Source: Negativicutes bacterium (lineage in GTDB: Bacteria; Bacillota; Negativicutes; JAGPMH01). From it: DNA of 53,357 nt. The notes below the pieces were generated by a model. It saw only the letters and a program-made list of their open reading frames with translations. It was not told the DNA's origin and did not search any database. The stretch spans positions 1-53,357 of the forward strand of contig JAGPMH010000007.1 in NCBI GenBank assembly GCA_018052945.1, given 5' to 3'. The position numbers and the translations under genes are program-made. Shown here piece after piece: positions 34,645 through 43,901 of the stretch (its first letter is position 1; every line of letters begins with the position of its first letter).

Positions 34645-35775
34645 ATGAATATAGGCTTATATGTTCATATACCTTTTTGCCAACAAAAATGTTTTTATTG
34701 TGATTTTCCGTCCTTTGCCGGTCAGGAAAATTTGCAAGGTGCTTATATGGCCGCTTTGAATAAAGAAATTTTTATTCAAAGCGGCTACAATTATAATGCT
34801 ATTGACAGTATTTTTATTGGCGGTGGTACTCCGACAATGTTATCTGAATATATGTTAAGTTCTTTATTAGAACATATTTACAAAAATTTCAATGTAACTA
34901 AAGATGCAGAAGTAAGTATTGAAGCTAATCCGGGAACTGTAGATGAAAATAAATTAAAAGTTCTGTTTGATGGTGGTGTTAATCGTATTAGTTTTGGGGT
35001 GCAAAGCTTTAACGATGATGTCTTAATAAAATGTGGAAGAATACATACTGCGCTTCAAGCACAAGAGAGTGTATATCAAGCACAAGCAGTGGGCTTTAAT
35101 AATATTAATATTGATTTGATGTATGGTTTACCAGAACAATCAGTGGAAATTTTCCAACAAACATTACAGCAAGCCTTTACCCTTAAAGTTCAACATTTGT
35201 CAATTTATGGCTTAAAAATAGAAGAAGGTACTCCGTTTTACCAATGGGAAGCAGAGGGTAAGTTGAAATTACCGGATGAACAGACTGAAGATGAAATGGA
35301 TGCTTTAATTAATAAATTATTATTGAAGAATGATTATATAAGATATGAAATTTCTAATTATGCTAAAGGCGGTTATGAATGTAAGCATAATTTAAAGTAT
35401 TGGCATTATCAAAATTATTTAGGCTTAGGTGCTGGTGCTCATTCATTACTATATCCACAACGAACTTCTAATGTCAGAGATATTACAACATATATTGAAA
35501 AAATAAATAATAACGAATTGCCGATAGCAACTAATACCATGCTTGATAAAAATGCGGCCATGGAGGAATTTTCTTTTTTAGCATTAAGAACGGCAAAAGG
35601 AATGAACATTAAAAAGTTCACTGAGTTTTTTGCCACTGACTTTAATGGCTTGTATGGTGGCAAAGTGAAAGCTTTGATTGAAAAAGGGTTATTGCAGCAA
35701 CACGGAGAGTTTATTTCCTTAACGGCTGGCGGACAAAAATATGGCAATTTTGTTTTTGCAGAATTTTTATTATAA
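34645..35775 (+). CDS. hemW: Radical SAM protein HemW (heme chaperone)
   Basis: The 376-residue protein resembles oxygen-independent coproporphyrinogen oxidase but has the HemW form of the cluster motif, HIPFCQQKCFYCDF (CxxxCxxC). It also has GGGTPTML, SIEANPGTV and RISFGVQSF. HemW proteins bind heme and deliver it to targets; they are usually not oxidases. Without a HemN comparison, the enzyme role cannot be fully excluded. AAGGTGG precedes the ATG, 15 bases after lepA. Confidence 0.9.
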   Translation: MNIGLYVHIPFCQQKCFYCDFPSFAGQENLQGAYMAALNKEIFIQSGYNYNAIDSIFIGGGTPTMLSEYMLSSLLEHIYKNFNVTKDAEVSIEANPGTVDENKLKVLFDGGVNRISFGVQSFNDDVLIKCGRIHTALQAQESVYQAQAVGFNNINIDLMYGLPEQSVEIFQQTLQQAFTLKVQHLSIYGLKIEEGTPFYQWEAEGKLKLPDEQTEDEMDALINKLLLKNDYIRYEISNYAKGGYECKHNLKYWHYQNYLGLGAGAHSLLYPQRTSNVRDITTYIEKINNNELPIATNTMLDKNAAMEEFSFLALRTAKGMNIKKFTEFFATDFNGLYGGKVKALIEKGLLQQHGEFISLTAGGQKYGNFVFAEFLL

Positions 35776-35789
35776 ACTGACTTAAATTC

Positions 35790-35818
35790 TTGACAATTTA
35801 TAAGACAAGTGGTATTTT
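35790..35818 (+). promoter_or_regulatory. Sigma-A promoter of the heat-shock operon
   Basis: TTGACA (35790-35795) is a perfect -35 box, 17 bases before TATTTT (35813-35818). The predicted start falls close to the CIRCE operator. Confidence 0.85.
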
Positions 35819-35829
35819 TTTATTAGGCA

Positions 35830-35856
35830 TTAGCACTCTCTTGCGATGAGTGCTAA
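35830..35856 (+). promoter_or_regulatory. CIRCE operator (HrcA binding site)
   Basis: TTAGCACTC, nine bases and GAGTGCTAA form a perfect copy of the CIRCE consensus. It lies 18 bases before the hrcA start and overlaps the expected transcription start. HrcA bound here represses the operon; heat shock relieves it. Confidence 0.97.
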
Positions 35857-35873
35857 CAATAGGAGGTGGGATT

Positions 35874-36896
35874 GTGCTGGATGAACGAAAACAAAAGATT
35901 CTCCAAGCGATTATTGATGATTATATTTCCACCGCAGAGCCTATTGGTTCAAGGACAATTGCCCGAAAATATAATTTAGGTGTCAGTTCTGCTACTATTA
36001 GAAATGAGATGGCTGATTTGGAGCTGTTAGGTTATTTAGAACAGCTACATACTTCTTCTGGTCGTGTGCCGTCCGGAAAAGGTTATCGCTTATATGTAGA
36101 TGATTTATTAGCGCCAAGTAAAATCTCTGAAAAAGAAATTAATTTAATAGCAAGTTGGTATAACTCCAGAACAAAGTCGATTGAAGAGGTTTTTCAGGAA
36201 ACTGCTAAGATTATTTCTCGATTGACTAAAAATGTTTCTTTGGTTATGGCGCCTCAATTGTCACAATCTACCTTTAGGTGTTTGCAATTTGTCGCATTAG
36301 ATAAAAATCAAGCTATTGTGATTGTTATGACCGATGCCGGTTTCATTGAGAATAAAATTATAGATATTCCTCATGGAACAAGTATTGAAGATTTACAAAA
36401 GATAGCTACAATCATTAATGGACATTTATCAGGATTGATGTTAGATGAAATAAAGACATCCTTGATAAAAAAAATAAAAAATGAAGTTAATTTGGACTTG
36501 TTTGAAGCAACTTTTGACTCGATTTTAAAGGCTTTAGCAATTGAAAAAAAAGAACGACTTTACCTTGGTGGGACAACGCAATTGTTAAGTCAGCCTGAAT
36601 TTCGTAATGTTGAAAAAGTCAAAGATATTTTAACAATGTTAGAAGAAGAACAACTGTTATGTGATTTGCTTAATTCACAAAATGGTGATGGTGTTACAGT
36701 TACTATTGGACAAGAAAATAAATATAGTGGAATAAAAGATTGTAGCATTATAAAAGCTACTTATCATATTAAAGGTAAAGTCATTGGAACTGTGGCTGTT
36801 CTAGGTCCGACCAGGATGGAATATGGTAAAATTATAACATTGCTGGAGTTTATGCATGGTAATTTAGGACAAATATTGAAGAAATATATTTTCTAA
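35874..36896 (+). CDS. hrcA: Heat-inducible transcription repressor HrcA
   Basis: The 340-residue repressor binds CIRCE and needs a chaperonin for folding in model species. It has an N-terminal winged helix (ILQAIIDDYISTAEPIGSRT, LGVSSATIRNEMADLE, SGRVPSGKGYR) and a C-terminal GAF-like effector domain ending around ILGPTRMEYGKII-type sequence (here AVLGPTRMEYGKII). GTG 35874 follows AGGAGGTGGGATT; an earlier in-frame start at 35850 is inside the CIRCE element. It is the first gene of the operon. Confidence 0.97.
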   Translation: MLDERKQKILQAIIDDYISTAEPIGSRTIARKYNLGVSSATIRNEMADLELLGYLEQLHTSSGRVPSGKGYRLYVDDLLAPSKISEKEINLIASWYNSRTKSIEEVFQETAKIISRLTKNVSLVMAPQLSQSTFRCLQFVALDKNQAIVIVMTDAGFIENKIIDIPHGTSIEDLQKIATIINGHLSGLMLDEIKTSLIKKIKNEVNLDLFEATFDSILKALAIEKKERLYLGGTTQLLSQPEFRNVEKVKDILTMLEEEQLLCDLLNSQNGDGVTVTIGQENKYSGIKDCSIIKATYHIKGKVIGTVAVLGPTRMEYGKIITLLEFMHGNLGQILKKYIF

Positions 36897-36917
36897 GTTG
36901 CATTGGAGGAAAATAAA

Positions 36918-38462
36918 TTGAAACAAACTGATAGTAATGCAGAAATACAGGATACAGCGACAGCCTTAAGTACCAATGTAAATGCCGTTAGAGCTGTTGC
37001 AAGAGCAGTTGAAGGAACGATTGGTCCGAAGGGGCTTGATACAATGCTGGTTGATAATTATGGTGATGTTATTGTCACCAATGATGGTGTTACCATTTTG
37101 GAAAAAATGGAAGTTAATCATCCGGCGGCCAAGATGCTTATTAACATTGCGAAAGCTCAACAAGAAGCAGTGGGTGATGGTACGACAACTGCGACAATTA
37201 TGGCCGGTAGCATGGTTTCGGAAGGGTTGTTTCAAGTTATCAAAGGTGTTCCCGTAGCTAGAGTAATCGAAGGAATTAAATATTCTCTAGAGCAGGCACT
37301 GCTTTTCATTAAGAACAGTGCAATTAAAATTGAGTTATTGGATGATGAAAATCTTTATAACATTGCGATGGTATCTGGTCGTGAACATAGTGACATTGCT
37401 AAGTTAGTAGTTGAAGCAGCCAAATTAATTGGTAGGGAAAAATTGTGTGACAATAATTTTAAATTGGCAGAAACCATTATTGCTAAAGAAAGTGCAGATA
37501 ATGAAGTTTTTATGGGAGTTGTTGTTACCAAAGAGCGAATGAGTAAGGAAATGCCGGATAGTATTGAAAATGTTGGGATTTTACTTATTGATGATGCTCT
37601 GGAACCGGAAGAAATGACAAGTGAAGCACTAAGAACAGATGCTGGATTTCAGCGCTATTTATTGTTGCAAGAAGAATTTAAGAACAATATACATAAAATC
37701 ATTGATACTGGAGTAAAACTTATTTTAGTGGATCGCGGTGTTAATGAAGTGGCTGAAGAAATGTTAACTGATGCCGGTGTAATGGTGTTACGCCGCGTTG
37801 AACATGCTGAAATGGAAAAAGTAGCAGAACATATCGGTGCAAGAATGATTAAGCGGAATGGCCTTAAAAAATCATTAGAAGAGTTAACAAGATATATTGG
37901 TTTTGCCCAAAAAGTTTATGAAGATAATAAGCTTGAGCAAGTGAGAATTTTGGGTGGTAAAGGAAAACCTATGGCAACCGTTTTGGTAGGAGCTGCAACG
38001 CAAGAGGTTGTTGGTGAAAGAGCCAGAATCGCTAAAGATGCTGCTTCCAGTGTTCAAGCTACCGTTAAAGAAGGTTATATTGCCGGTGGTGGAGCACTTG
38101 AAATTGCGACTGCACAAAAAATCGAAGGGTTGCGAGAGAATATCGGTGGAATGTCGGCTTATGGTGTTGATTGTGTTGTCAATGCTTTAAAGAGGCCACT
38201 AACCCAAATTATTAATAATGCCGGCTATAATCCACTGGAAAAGTTGGAAGAAGTAATAGCAACCCAAAAAAAATTAAATAATACTAATTTAGCGATTGAT
38301 TGCAATACCGGAAATGTTGCTGATATGTTATCATTAGGTGTCATTGATCCCATGTTGGTAAAATATCATGCTGTTAAAGCTGCCGGTGAAGTAGCAATAG
38401 CTATTTTAAGAATAGATACTATCATCCGTAAAAAAGATGAGTCTAATATTGAAGAAAACTAA
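36918..38462 (+). CDS. Group III chaperonin (thermosome/TCP-1-like)
   Basis: The 514-residue protein is not a GroEL. Its motifs are thermosome-type: KGLDTMLVDNYGDVIVTNDG, VNHPAAKMLINIAKAQ and VGDGTTTATIMAG for ATP binding and hydrolysis, with GGGALEIATAQ late in the chain. There is no GGM-rich tail. Group III chaperonins are known from a limited set of bacteria, e.g. Carboxydothermus, where they lie in the dnaK operon and need no GroES. Here it lies between hrcA and grpE behind CIRCE. The TTG at 36918, eight bases after GGAGG, is preferred to a TTG at 36903 inside the SD. Confidence 0.93.
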   Translation: MKQTDSNAEIQDTATALSTNVNAVRAVARAVEGTIGPKGLDTMLVDNYGDVIVTNDGVTILEKMEVNHPAAKMLINIAKAQQEAVGDGTTTATIMAGSMVSEGLFQVIKGVPVARVIEGIKYSLEQALLFIKNSAIKIELLDDENLYNIAMVSGREHSDIAKLVVEAAKLIGREKLCDNNFKLAETIIAKESADNEVFMGVVVTKERMSKEMPDSIENVGILLIDDALEPEEMTSEALRTDAGFQRYLLLQEEFKNNIHKIIDTGVKLILVDRGVNEVAEEMLTDAGVMVLRRVEHAEMEKVAEHIGARMIKRNGLKKSLEELTRYIGFAQKVYEDNKLEQVRILGGKGKPMATVLVGAATQEVVGERARIAKDAASSVQATVKEGYIAGGGALEIATAQKIEGLRENIGGMSAYGVDCVVNALKRPLTQIINNAGYNPLEKLEEVIATQKKLNNTNLAIDCNTGNVADMLSLGVIDPMLVKYHAVKAAGEVAIAILRIDTIIRKKDESNIEEN

Positions 38463-38490
38463 AGTTTAAGAAAGAATAAGAGGTGGGGTT

Positions 38491-39057
38491 GTGACAATGA
38501 CCAAAAAAGAACAAGAACAGTTAGCTGATGAAGTGCAGACAGAAACAGAAGTTGAGGTAGAGGTTGCGACAAATGTTGCACCGGAAAACGATGAGATAGC
38601 GGAGCTGAAAGCTCAGTTAGCACAAAAAGAGGAACAAATTCAAGAAAATATAGATCGCTTAAAGCGATTGCAGGCTGACTTTGACAACTTTCGTCGCCGT
38701 AGTCGCCAAGAAAAAGAAGAACTGTCAGCTCATGTTACACAAAATATTATTAGAGAATTATTACCGCTAGTAGATAATTTTGAAAGAGCTTTAAATGCGG
38801 ATAATAGTCAGGAAATAACATCCTTTAAAGAAGGAATTGATATGATTAATAAGCAATTTATCAATATTTTAGAGAAAAATGGCTTAGAAAAAATCAATTG
38901 TGTAGGTGAGCAATTTGATCCTAACTTTCACGAAGCTATTATGCGTGTGGAAGATGCTGATAAAGAAGATGGCACAATTGCTGATGAGTTGCAAAAAGGT
39001 TATATGGTTCAAGGAAAAGTAATTAGACCAAGTATGGTCAAAGTTGTAGGTAACTAA
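38491..39057 (+). CDS. grpE: DnaK nucleotide exchange factor GrpE
   Basis: The 188-residue protein has an acidic, disordered N-terminus, a long coiled coil (NDEIAELKAQLAQKEEQIQENIDRLKRLQADFDNFRRR) and a C-terminal beta domain with ILEKNGLEKINCVGEQFDPNFHEAIMRVE. GrpE releases ADP from DnaK and may act as a thermosensor. GTG 38491 or ATG 38497 could be the start; AAGAGGTGGGG lies just ahead. It is co-transcribed with the chaperonin and dnaK. Confidence 0.96.
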   Translation: MTMTKKEQEQLADEVQTETEVEVEVATNVAPENDEIAELKAQLAQKEEQIQENIDRLKRLQADFDNFRRRSRQEKEELSAHVTQNIIRELLPLVDNFERALNADNSQEITSFKEGIDMINKQFINILEKNGLEKINCVGEQFDPNFHEAIMRVEDADKEDGTIADELQKGYMVQGKVIRPSMVKVVGN

Positions 39058-39091
39058 AATTTATATATATTTTCAAGGGGGATTTTAAATT

Positions 39092-40918
39092 ATGGCAAAA
39101 GTAATAGGTATTGATTTGGGTACTACTAACTCCGTAGTAGCTGTTATGGAAGGGGGCGAACCTACTGTTATAGCAAATGCAGAAGGTAGCCGCATTACTC
39201 CTTCGGTTGTCGGGTTTTCCAAAAATGGTGAAAGATTAGTTGGTCAATTAGCAAAGCGTCAAGCGGTTTCTAATCCTGATCATACTTTTAGTTCTATTAA
39301 ACGTTATATGGGAACAGACCATAAAGTTAATGTTGATGGTAAAGAATATTCACCACAAGAGATTTCTGCAATGATTTTGCAAAAACTAAAAGCGGATGCT
39401 GAAAGTTATTTAGGTGAAACTGTTACTCAAGCGGTAATTACAGTGCCTGCATATTTCAGTGATAGTCAGCGTCAAGCGACTAAAGATGCTGGAACAATTG
39501 CCGGATTAGAAGTGTTGCGTATTATTAATGAGCCAACAGCAGCATCGTTAGCTTATGGTATGGATAAAGGTGAAGAACATACTATCTTAGTATTTGACTT
39601 AGGTGGCGGTACTTTTGACGTTTCTATCTTAGAATTAGGTGATGGTGTTTTTGAAGTAAAAGCAACTAATGGTAACAACCGCCTTGGTGGTGATGATTTT
39701 GATGCTCGTGTTATGAAGTGGATGGTTGAAGAGTTTAAAAAAGAAAGTGGCATTGATTTATCTCAAGATAAAATGGCGGCTCAACGCTTATTGGAAGCAG
39801 CTGAAAAAGCAAAAATTGAATTATCAGGGGTGCTTTCCACTAATATCAATCTTCCGTTTATTACCGCTGATGCTAGTGGTCCAAAACATTTAGATTTAAA
39901 TTTAACACGTGCTAAATTTGATGAATTAACAGCTGATTTAGTTGAAGCAACAATGGGGCCAACTAGACAAGCACTTGCAGATTCAGGTTTATCACAACAA
40001 GATATTGATAAAGTAATTTTAGTCGGTGGATCAACGAGAATTCCAGCAGTACAAGAAGCTATTAAGAAATATTTAGGACAAGAACCTCATCGTGGGGTTA
40101 ATCCTGATGAATGTGTGGCGGTTGGAGCTGCTATTCAAGCCGGTGTATTAGTCGGTGACGTAAAAGATGTATTATTATTAGATGTAACTCCATTATCTTT
40201 AGGTATCGAGACAATGGGTCGAGTTTGTACGAAAATCATTGAAAGAAATACAACTATTCCAACGGAAAAAAGCCAAATTTTCTCTACTGCTGCTGATAAT
40301 CAACCATCAGTTGATATTCATGTATTACAAGGTGAAAGAGAAATGGCTGATGGCAATAAAACATTAGGCAGATTTGAGTTGTCGGGTATTCCACCAGCTC
40401 CACGCGGTGTACCACGCATTGAAGTTACATTTAAAATTGATGCTAATGGTATTGTTCATGTTTCTGCTAAAGATTTAGGTACCGGTAAGGAACAAAAAAT
40501 TACAATTACTTCTTCTGGTGGAATGAGCAATGAAGAAATTGATAGAATGGTTAAAGAAGCTGAAACTCATGCCGCTGAAGATAAAAAACGTAAAGAAGAA
40601 GTTGAAGTGAGAAATAACGCTGATTCTTTAGTATATCAAGCTGAAAAAGCAATTAAAGAGGTTGGAGAAAAAGCTGACAAAGCATTAGTGGAAAAAGTTC
40701 AAAAAGCAGCTGACCAGTTAAAAGAAAGCTTAAAAGGAACAGATATTGAAAAAATTAAAGCTGATACGGAAGAGTTAACAAAACCATTATATGAAATGAG
40801 TGCAGCAGCATATCAAGAAGCTGAAGGTGCGCAAGGTGCTCCGCAAGAGCAAACAGAAGCAAAAGATGACAATGTTGTTGATGCAGAATATAAAGTGGTA
40901 GATGACGAAAAGAAATAA
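39092..40918 (+). CDS. dnaK: Molecular chaperone DnaK (Hsp70)
   Basis: The 608-residue ATP-driven chaperone opens [22 protein letters not shown] and has [29 protein letters not shown] and an [19 protein letters not shown]-like linker region (here [17 protein letters not shown]) leading into the substrate-binding domain. It ends in the charged [14 protein letters not shown] tail. It lies 34 bases after grpE, behind CAAGGGGG. Confidence 0.98.
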   Translation: MAKVIGIDLGTTNSVVAVMEGGEPTVIANAEGSRITPSVVGFSKNGERLVGQLAKRQAVSNPDHTFSSIKRYMGTDHKVNVDGKEYSPQEISAMILQKLKADAESYLGETVTQAVITVPAYFSDSQRQATKDAGTIAGLEVLRIINEPTAASLAYGMDKGEEHTILVFDLGGGTFDVSILELGDGVFEVKATNGNNRLGGDDFDARVMKWMVEEFKKESGIDLSQDKMAAQRLLEAAEKAKIELSGVLSTNINLPFITADASGPKHLDLNLTRAKFDELTADLVEATMGPTRQALADSGLSQQDIDKVILVGGSTRIPAVQEAIKKYLGQEPHRGVNPDECVAVGAAIQAGVLVGDVKDVLLLDVTPLSLGIETMGRVCTKIIERNTTIPTEKSQIFSTAADNQPSVDIHVLQGEREMADGNKTLGRFELSGIPPAPRGVPRIEVTFKIDANGIVHVSAKDLGTGKEQKITITSSGGMSNEEIDRMVKEAETHAAEDKKRKEEVEVRNNADSLVYQAEKAIKEVGEKADKALVEKVQKAADQLKESLKGTDIEKIKADTEELTKPLYEMSAAAYQEAEGAQGAPQEQTEAKDDNVVDAEYKVVDDEKK

Positions 40919-40928
40919 GATTTAGGTT

Positions 40929-40959
40929 TTTTGACTCCGGCTATTAGTCGGAGTCAAAA
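40929..40959 (+). terminator. Intercistronic hairpin between dnaK and dnaJ
   Basis: TTTTGACTCCG pairs with CGGAGTCAAAA (11 bp, 9-base loop) but no T tract follows. It is therefore unlikely to be a full terminator; it may act as a partial terminator or protect the dnaK mRNA end, lowering dnaJ relative to dnaK. Confidence 0.6.
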
Positions 40960-40994
40960 GTGTGCTTGAAATATGTTAATGAGGGTGGTGTAGA

Positions 40995-42146
40995 GTGAGT
41001 AAACGCGATTATTATGAAGTGCTGGGCGTTAGTAAAAATGCTACTGACGATGAAATAAAAAAGGCTTTTAGAAAGTTAGCAAAAAAATATCATCCTGATG
41101 TTAATCGAGATAATTCTAAAGAGGCTGAAACGAAGTTTAAAGAAGCTAATGAAGCCTATGAAGTCTTATCGAATACTGAGCGTAGAGCTCAGTACGATCA
41201 GTTTGGTCATGCTGCATTTGATGGTTCTGCTGGTGGAGCCGGTGGTTTCGGTGGCGGTTTTGGTGGATCCGGCGGTTTTGGTGATATTTTTGATATGTTC
41301 TTTGGTGGTGGCAGTCAAGGGGGATTTGGTTTTGGTGGCGGTGGTCGCCGACAAAATGGTCCGGAGCGTGGTGCTGACTTACGCTATGATTTAGAAATTG
41401 AATTTAGTGAAGCTGCTTTTGGTAAAGATTTAGAAATAACAATCCCGAGAACGGAAAAATGTTCAACTTGCAAAGGTAGTGGGGCAGCGGAAGGCTCTCA
41501 CCCGGAGACTTGTCCACAATGTAATGGTTCTGGTCAAGTTCAATTTACACAAAATACGCCATTTGGCAGAATGGTAAATGTCAAAACTTGTGAGCGTTGT
41601 AATGGCGAAGGAAAAATTATTCATAATCCTTGTAAAACTTGTGGTGGTAAAGGAACTACTAAAGTTAAACGAAAAATTGATATTAAAATACCGGCAGGGG
41701 TTGATGATGGAGCTAGATTAAGAGTCTCTGGCGAAGGTGAAGCTGGTAAACGCGGTGGTCCGGCTGGTGATTTATATGTTTATATTTATGTAAAGCCACA
41801 TAAATTATTTATACGTGATAATTTTGACGTTATTTGCGAAGTGCCAATTAATTTTGTCCAAGCATCTTTAGGCGATGAAATTGAAGTGCCTACTTTGGAC
41901 GGTAATGTAAAAATGAAAATTCCGGAAGGTACACAATCTGGAACGATATTAAGACTAAAACACAAAGGTATTCCTCATTTACGCGGACAAGGACGCGGTG
42001 ATCAACATGTTAAAATTAAAGTTTTAACACCGCAAAAATTAAATGCTAAACAGAAAGATATTTTGCGGGAATTTGCCAAAGAAAGTGGCGAAAATATTAA
42101 TCCGGAGCAAGAAAGTTTTTTTAAAAAATTCTTTAAAAATTCTTAA
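40995..42146 (+). CDS. dnaJ: Co-chaperone DnaJ (Hsp40)
   Basis: The 383-residue protein has a J domain ([21 protein letters not shown] with HPD at residues 33-35) that stimulates DnaK ATPase. A Gly/Phe-rich linker follows (~70-120), then four CxxCxGxG zinc repeats ([32 protein letters not shown]) and the C-terminal client-binding domains. The start is GTG behind GAGGGTGGTGTA. It ends the heat-shock gene group. Confidence 0.98.
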   Translation: MSKRDYYEVLGVSKNATDDEIKKAFRKLAKKYHPDVNRDNSKEAETKFKEANEAYEVLSNTERRAQYDQFGHAAFDGSAGGAGGFGGGFGGSGGFGDIFDMFFGGGSQGGFGFGGGGRRQNGPERGADLRYDLEIEFSEAAFGKDLEITIPRTEKCSTCKGSGAAEGSHPETCPQCNGSGQVQFTQNTPFGRMVNVKTCERCNGEGKIIHNPCKTCGGKGTTKVKRKIDIKIPAGVDDGARLRVSGEGEAGKRGGPAGDLYVYIYVKPHKLFIRDNFDVICEVPINFVQASLGDEIEVPTLDGNVKMKIPEGTQSGTILRLKHKGIPHLRGQGRGDQHVKIKVLTPQKLNAKQKDILREFAKESGENINPEQESFFKKFFKNS

Positions 42147-42169
42147 AGCTTTGGAACAACCAATTAAGC

Positions 42170-42204
42170 TTAGGCCGAGGGTAAACTCTCGGTCTAAATT
42201 TTTC
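42170..42204 (+). terminator. Terminator after dnaJ
   Basis: TTAGGCCGAGGG pairs with CTCTCGGTCTAA over TAAA (two G-U pairs) and is followed by a T-rich tract. It separates the heat-shock genes from prmA, 17 bases before its start. Confidence 0.75.
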
Positions 42205-42221
42205 TTAAAGAGGTGAGCTAG

Positions 42222-43160
42222 ATGAATTGGCAAGAAATTAGTATTCAGACTAATCACGAAGCAGTCGAAGCTATTTCGAATATTTTTCAGGAAATTGGGG
42301 CAACTGGCGTTATTATTGAAGATCCACTGTTGGTTAATCAATATCTGGACTCAGGGTTATGGGATTATACCGATATTGAAAAAAGTGAAAATACAGAGGT
42401 TGTTATTATCAAAGCATATTTGCCGGTAGATGCTTACTTAGAAGATAGAATATTAAAATTTCAAGCACAAGTTGAGGCATTAGAGAGTTTTGGGATTAAT
42501 AAGGGCTTAGGGATAATTTCATATCAAGATGTAGCTGAAGAAGATTGGGCTACTTCTTGGAAACAATATTTTCATCCCGTGAAAATTGGACAAAGGATAG
42601 TTATTAAGCCATCTTGGGAAGACTATCAAGCAAGTTCTGAGGAAATTATTATAGAATTAGACCCAGGCATGGCATTTGGAACAGGGACTCATCATACTAC
42701 GGCAATGTGTTTAAAAGCACTAGAAAAATTAGTTGTGCCTGGTACAGAAGTTTTTGATGTGGGTACAGGCTCAGGAATATTAGCGATTGCAGCAGCAAAA
42801 TTAGGGGCGAAAAGTATTAGAGCCGTAGATTTAGATGCTGTTGCGACAAAAGTTGCCAAAGAAAATATTAGACTTAATAATGAACACAATAATATCGAAG
42901 TTGCTGAAGGTGATTTGTTGAGTGGTTTTACCGGAAAAGCTGATATTGTTATTGCTAATATAATAGCTGATGTTATTAAACGATTGTTAGAAGATATTAG
43001 CTTACGCTTAAAGCCTAATGGTATTTTATTAGCTAGCGGAATTATTAAAGAACGAGCAGCTGAAATTATAACAGTTGCTCAAGGTAAGGGACTGATTGTT
43101 GAAGAAGTTATGGAAGAAGGCGGATGGGTGGCAATGATCATTCGCAATGGTGTCGAGTAA
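42222..43160 (+). CDS. prmA: Ribosomal protein L11 methyltransferase
   Basis: The 312-residue SAM-dependent enzyme trimethylates ribosomal protein L11. It has the N-terminal substrate domain (MNWQEISIQTNHEAVEAISNIF) and a Rossmann domain with VFDVGTGSGILAIAAAKLGA, the preceding LDPGMAFGTGTHHTT and DIVIANIIADVI. AGAGGTGAGCTAG precedes the ATG. The last base of its stop overlaps the rsmE start. Confidence 0.96.
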   Translation: MNWQEISIQTNHEAVEAISNIFQEIGATGVIIEDPLLVNQYLDSGLWDYTDIEKSENTEVVIIKAYLPVDAYLEDRILKFQAQVEALESFGINKGLGIISYQDVAEEDWATSWKQYFHPVKIGQRIVIKPSWEDYQASSEEIIIELDPGMAFGTGTHHTTAMCLKALEKLVVPGTEVFDVGTGSGILAIAAAKLGAKSIRAVDLDAVATKVAKENIRLNNEHNNIEVAEGDLLSGFTGKADIVIANIIADVIKRLLEDISLRLKPNGILLASGIIKERAAEIITVAQGKGLIVEEVMEEGGWVAMIIRNGVE

Positions 43161-43897
43161 TGCGAAGATTTTTCATTCATGAAAAAATATCACCTATTTT
43201 TAATCTTTCACCAGAAGACTCTTATCATATTGCAAAAGTGTTAAGGATGAAAGTTGGTACTGAGCTGGTAGTTGTTGATAAGGATGAGGCAATTGCTGTC
43301 GTAAAGATTATTGCCATTGAAAATAATCTTGTAACAGTAGCTTTCCAAGGTTATCTAGAAGATAACACCGAAGCACCGATTAACTTGATTTTAGCGCAGG
43401 GATTACCCAAAGCTGATAAAATGGATTTTATTGTGCAAAAAGCTGTTGAACTTGGTGTTACCGAAATACAACCGTTAATTATGGAAAATTGTGTAGTCAA
43501 ATATGATGAGGCTAAAAAAAGTCAACGTCAAACTAAGTGGCAAAAAATTGCTAATGAAGCAGCAAAGCAATGTGGTAGAACGGTTATCCCTGAAATAAAA
43601 CCGATAATAACACTAGGGGAGTTTCTGAAAAGTTTGCCGAAAAGTTGCAACAAAATAGTCTGTTATGAAGCTGAGAATAATAATGGCATAAAAAAATTAT
43701 TAGATAATACTAATAGTGTTGATTATTGTGTATTTGTGGGCCCGGAAGGTGGCTTTAGTAATAATGAAATAAAGATCTGTAATGAAAATTCTTGTCAACC
43801 AGTTACCTTAGGCCCACGTATTTTAAGAACCGAAACAGCTTCTTTAGCAGCAATTTCAATAATCTTGTATCATAAAGGTGATTTAGGGGGTTTTTAA
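43160..43897 (+). CDS. rsmE: 16S rRNA (uracil-1498-N3)-methyltransferase
   Basis: The 245-residue SPOUT enzyme methylates U1498 of 16S rRNA. It has an N-terminal PUA-like part (MRRFFIHEKISP, HIAKVLRMKVG) and the knot motif VFVGPEGGFSNNEI near residue 195 with LGPRILRTETASLAA. ATG 43160 overlaps the prmA stop (TAATG); an in-frame start at 43124 is within prmA. The prmA-rsmE-mtaB order is conserved in Bacillota. Confidence 0.95.
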   Translation: MRRFFIHEKISPIFNLSPEDSYHIAKVLRMKVGTELVVVDKDEAIAVVKIIAIENNLVTVAFQGYLEDNTEAPINLILAQGLPKADKMDFIVQKAVELGVTEIQPLIMENCVVKYDEAKKSQRQTKWQKIANEAAKQCGRTVIPEIKPIITLGEFLKSLPKSCNKIVCYEAENNNGIKKLLDNTNSVDYCVFVGPEGGFSNNEIKICNENSCQPVTLGPRILRTETASLAAISIILYHKGDLGGF

Positions 43898-43901
43898 CTT
43901 G

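Noticed and set aside
34645-35775. Coproporphyrinogen III oxidase (HemN)
   Set aside because: The cluster motif and length of 376 residues fit HemW; true HemN proteins are longer, about 450 residues, and carry extra N-terminal sequence.
36982-37257. Alternative plus-strand frame of 91 codons inside the chaperonin gene
   Set aside because: It lies within a clearly conserved chaperonin frame, lacks an SD and gives a low-complexity basic product: a shadow frame.
41098-41394. 98-codon frame inside dnaJ, rich in Val/Leu/Ala
   Set aside because: It is the shifted reading of the Gly/Phe-rich linker of dnaJ and has no start signals.
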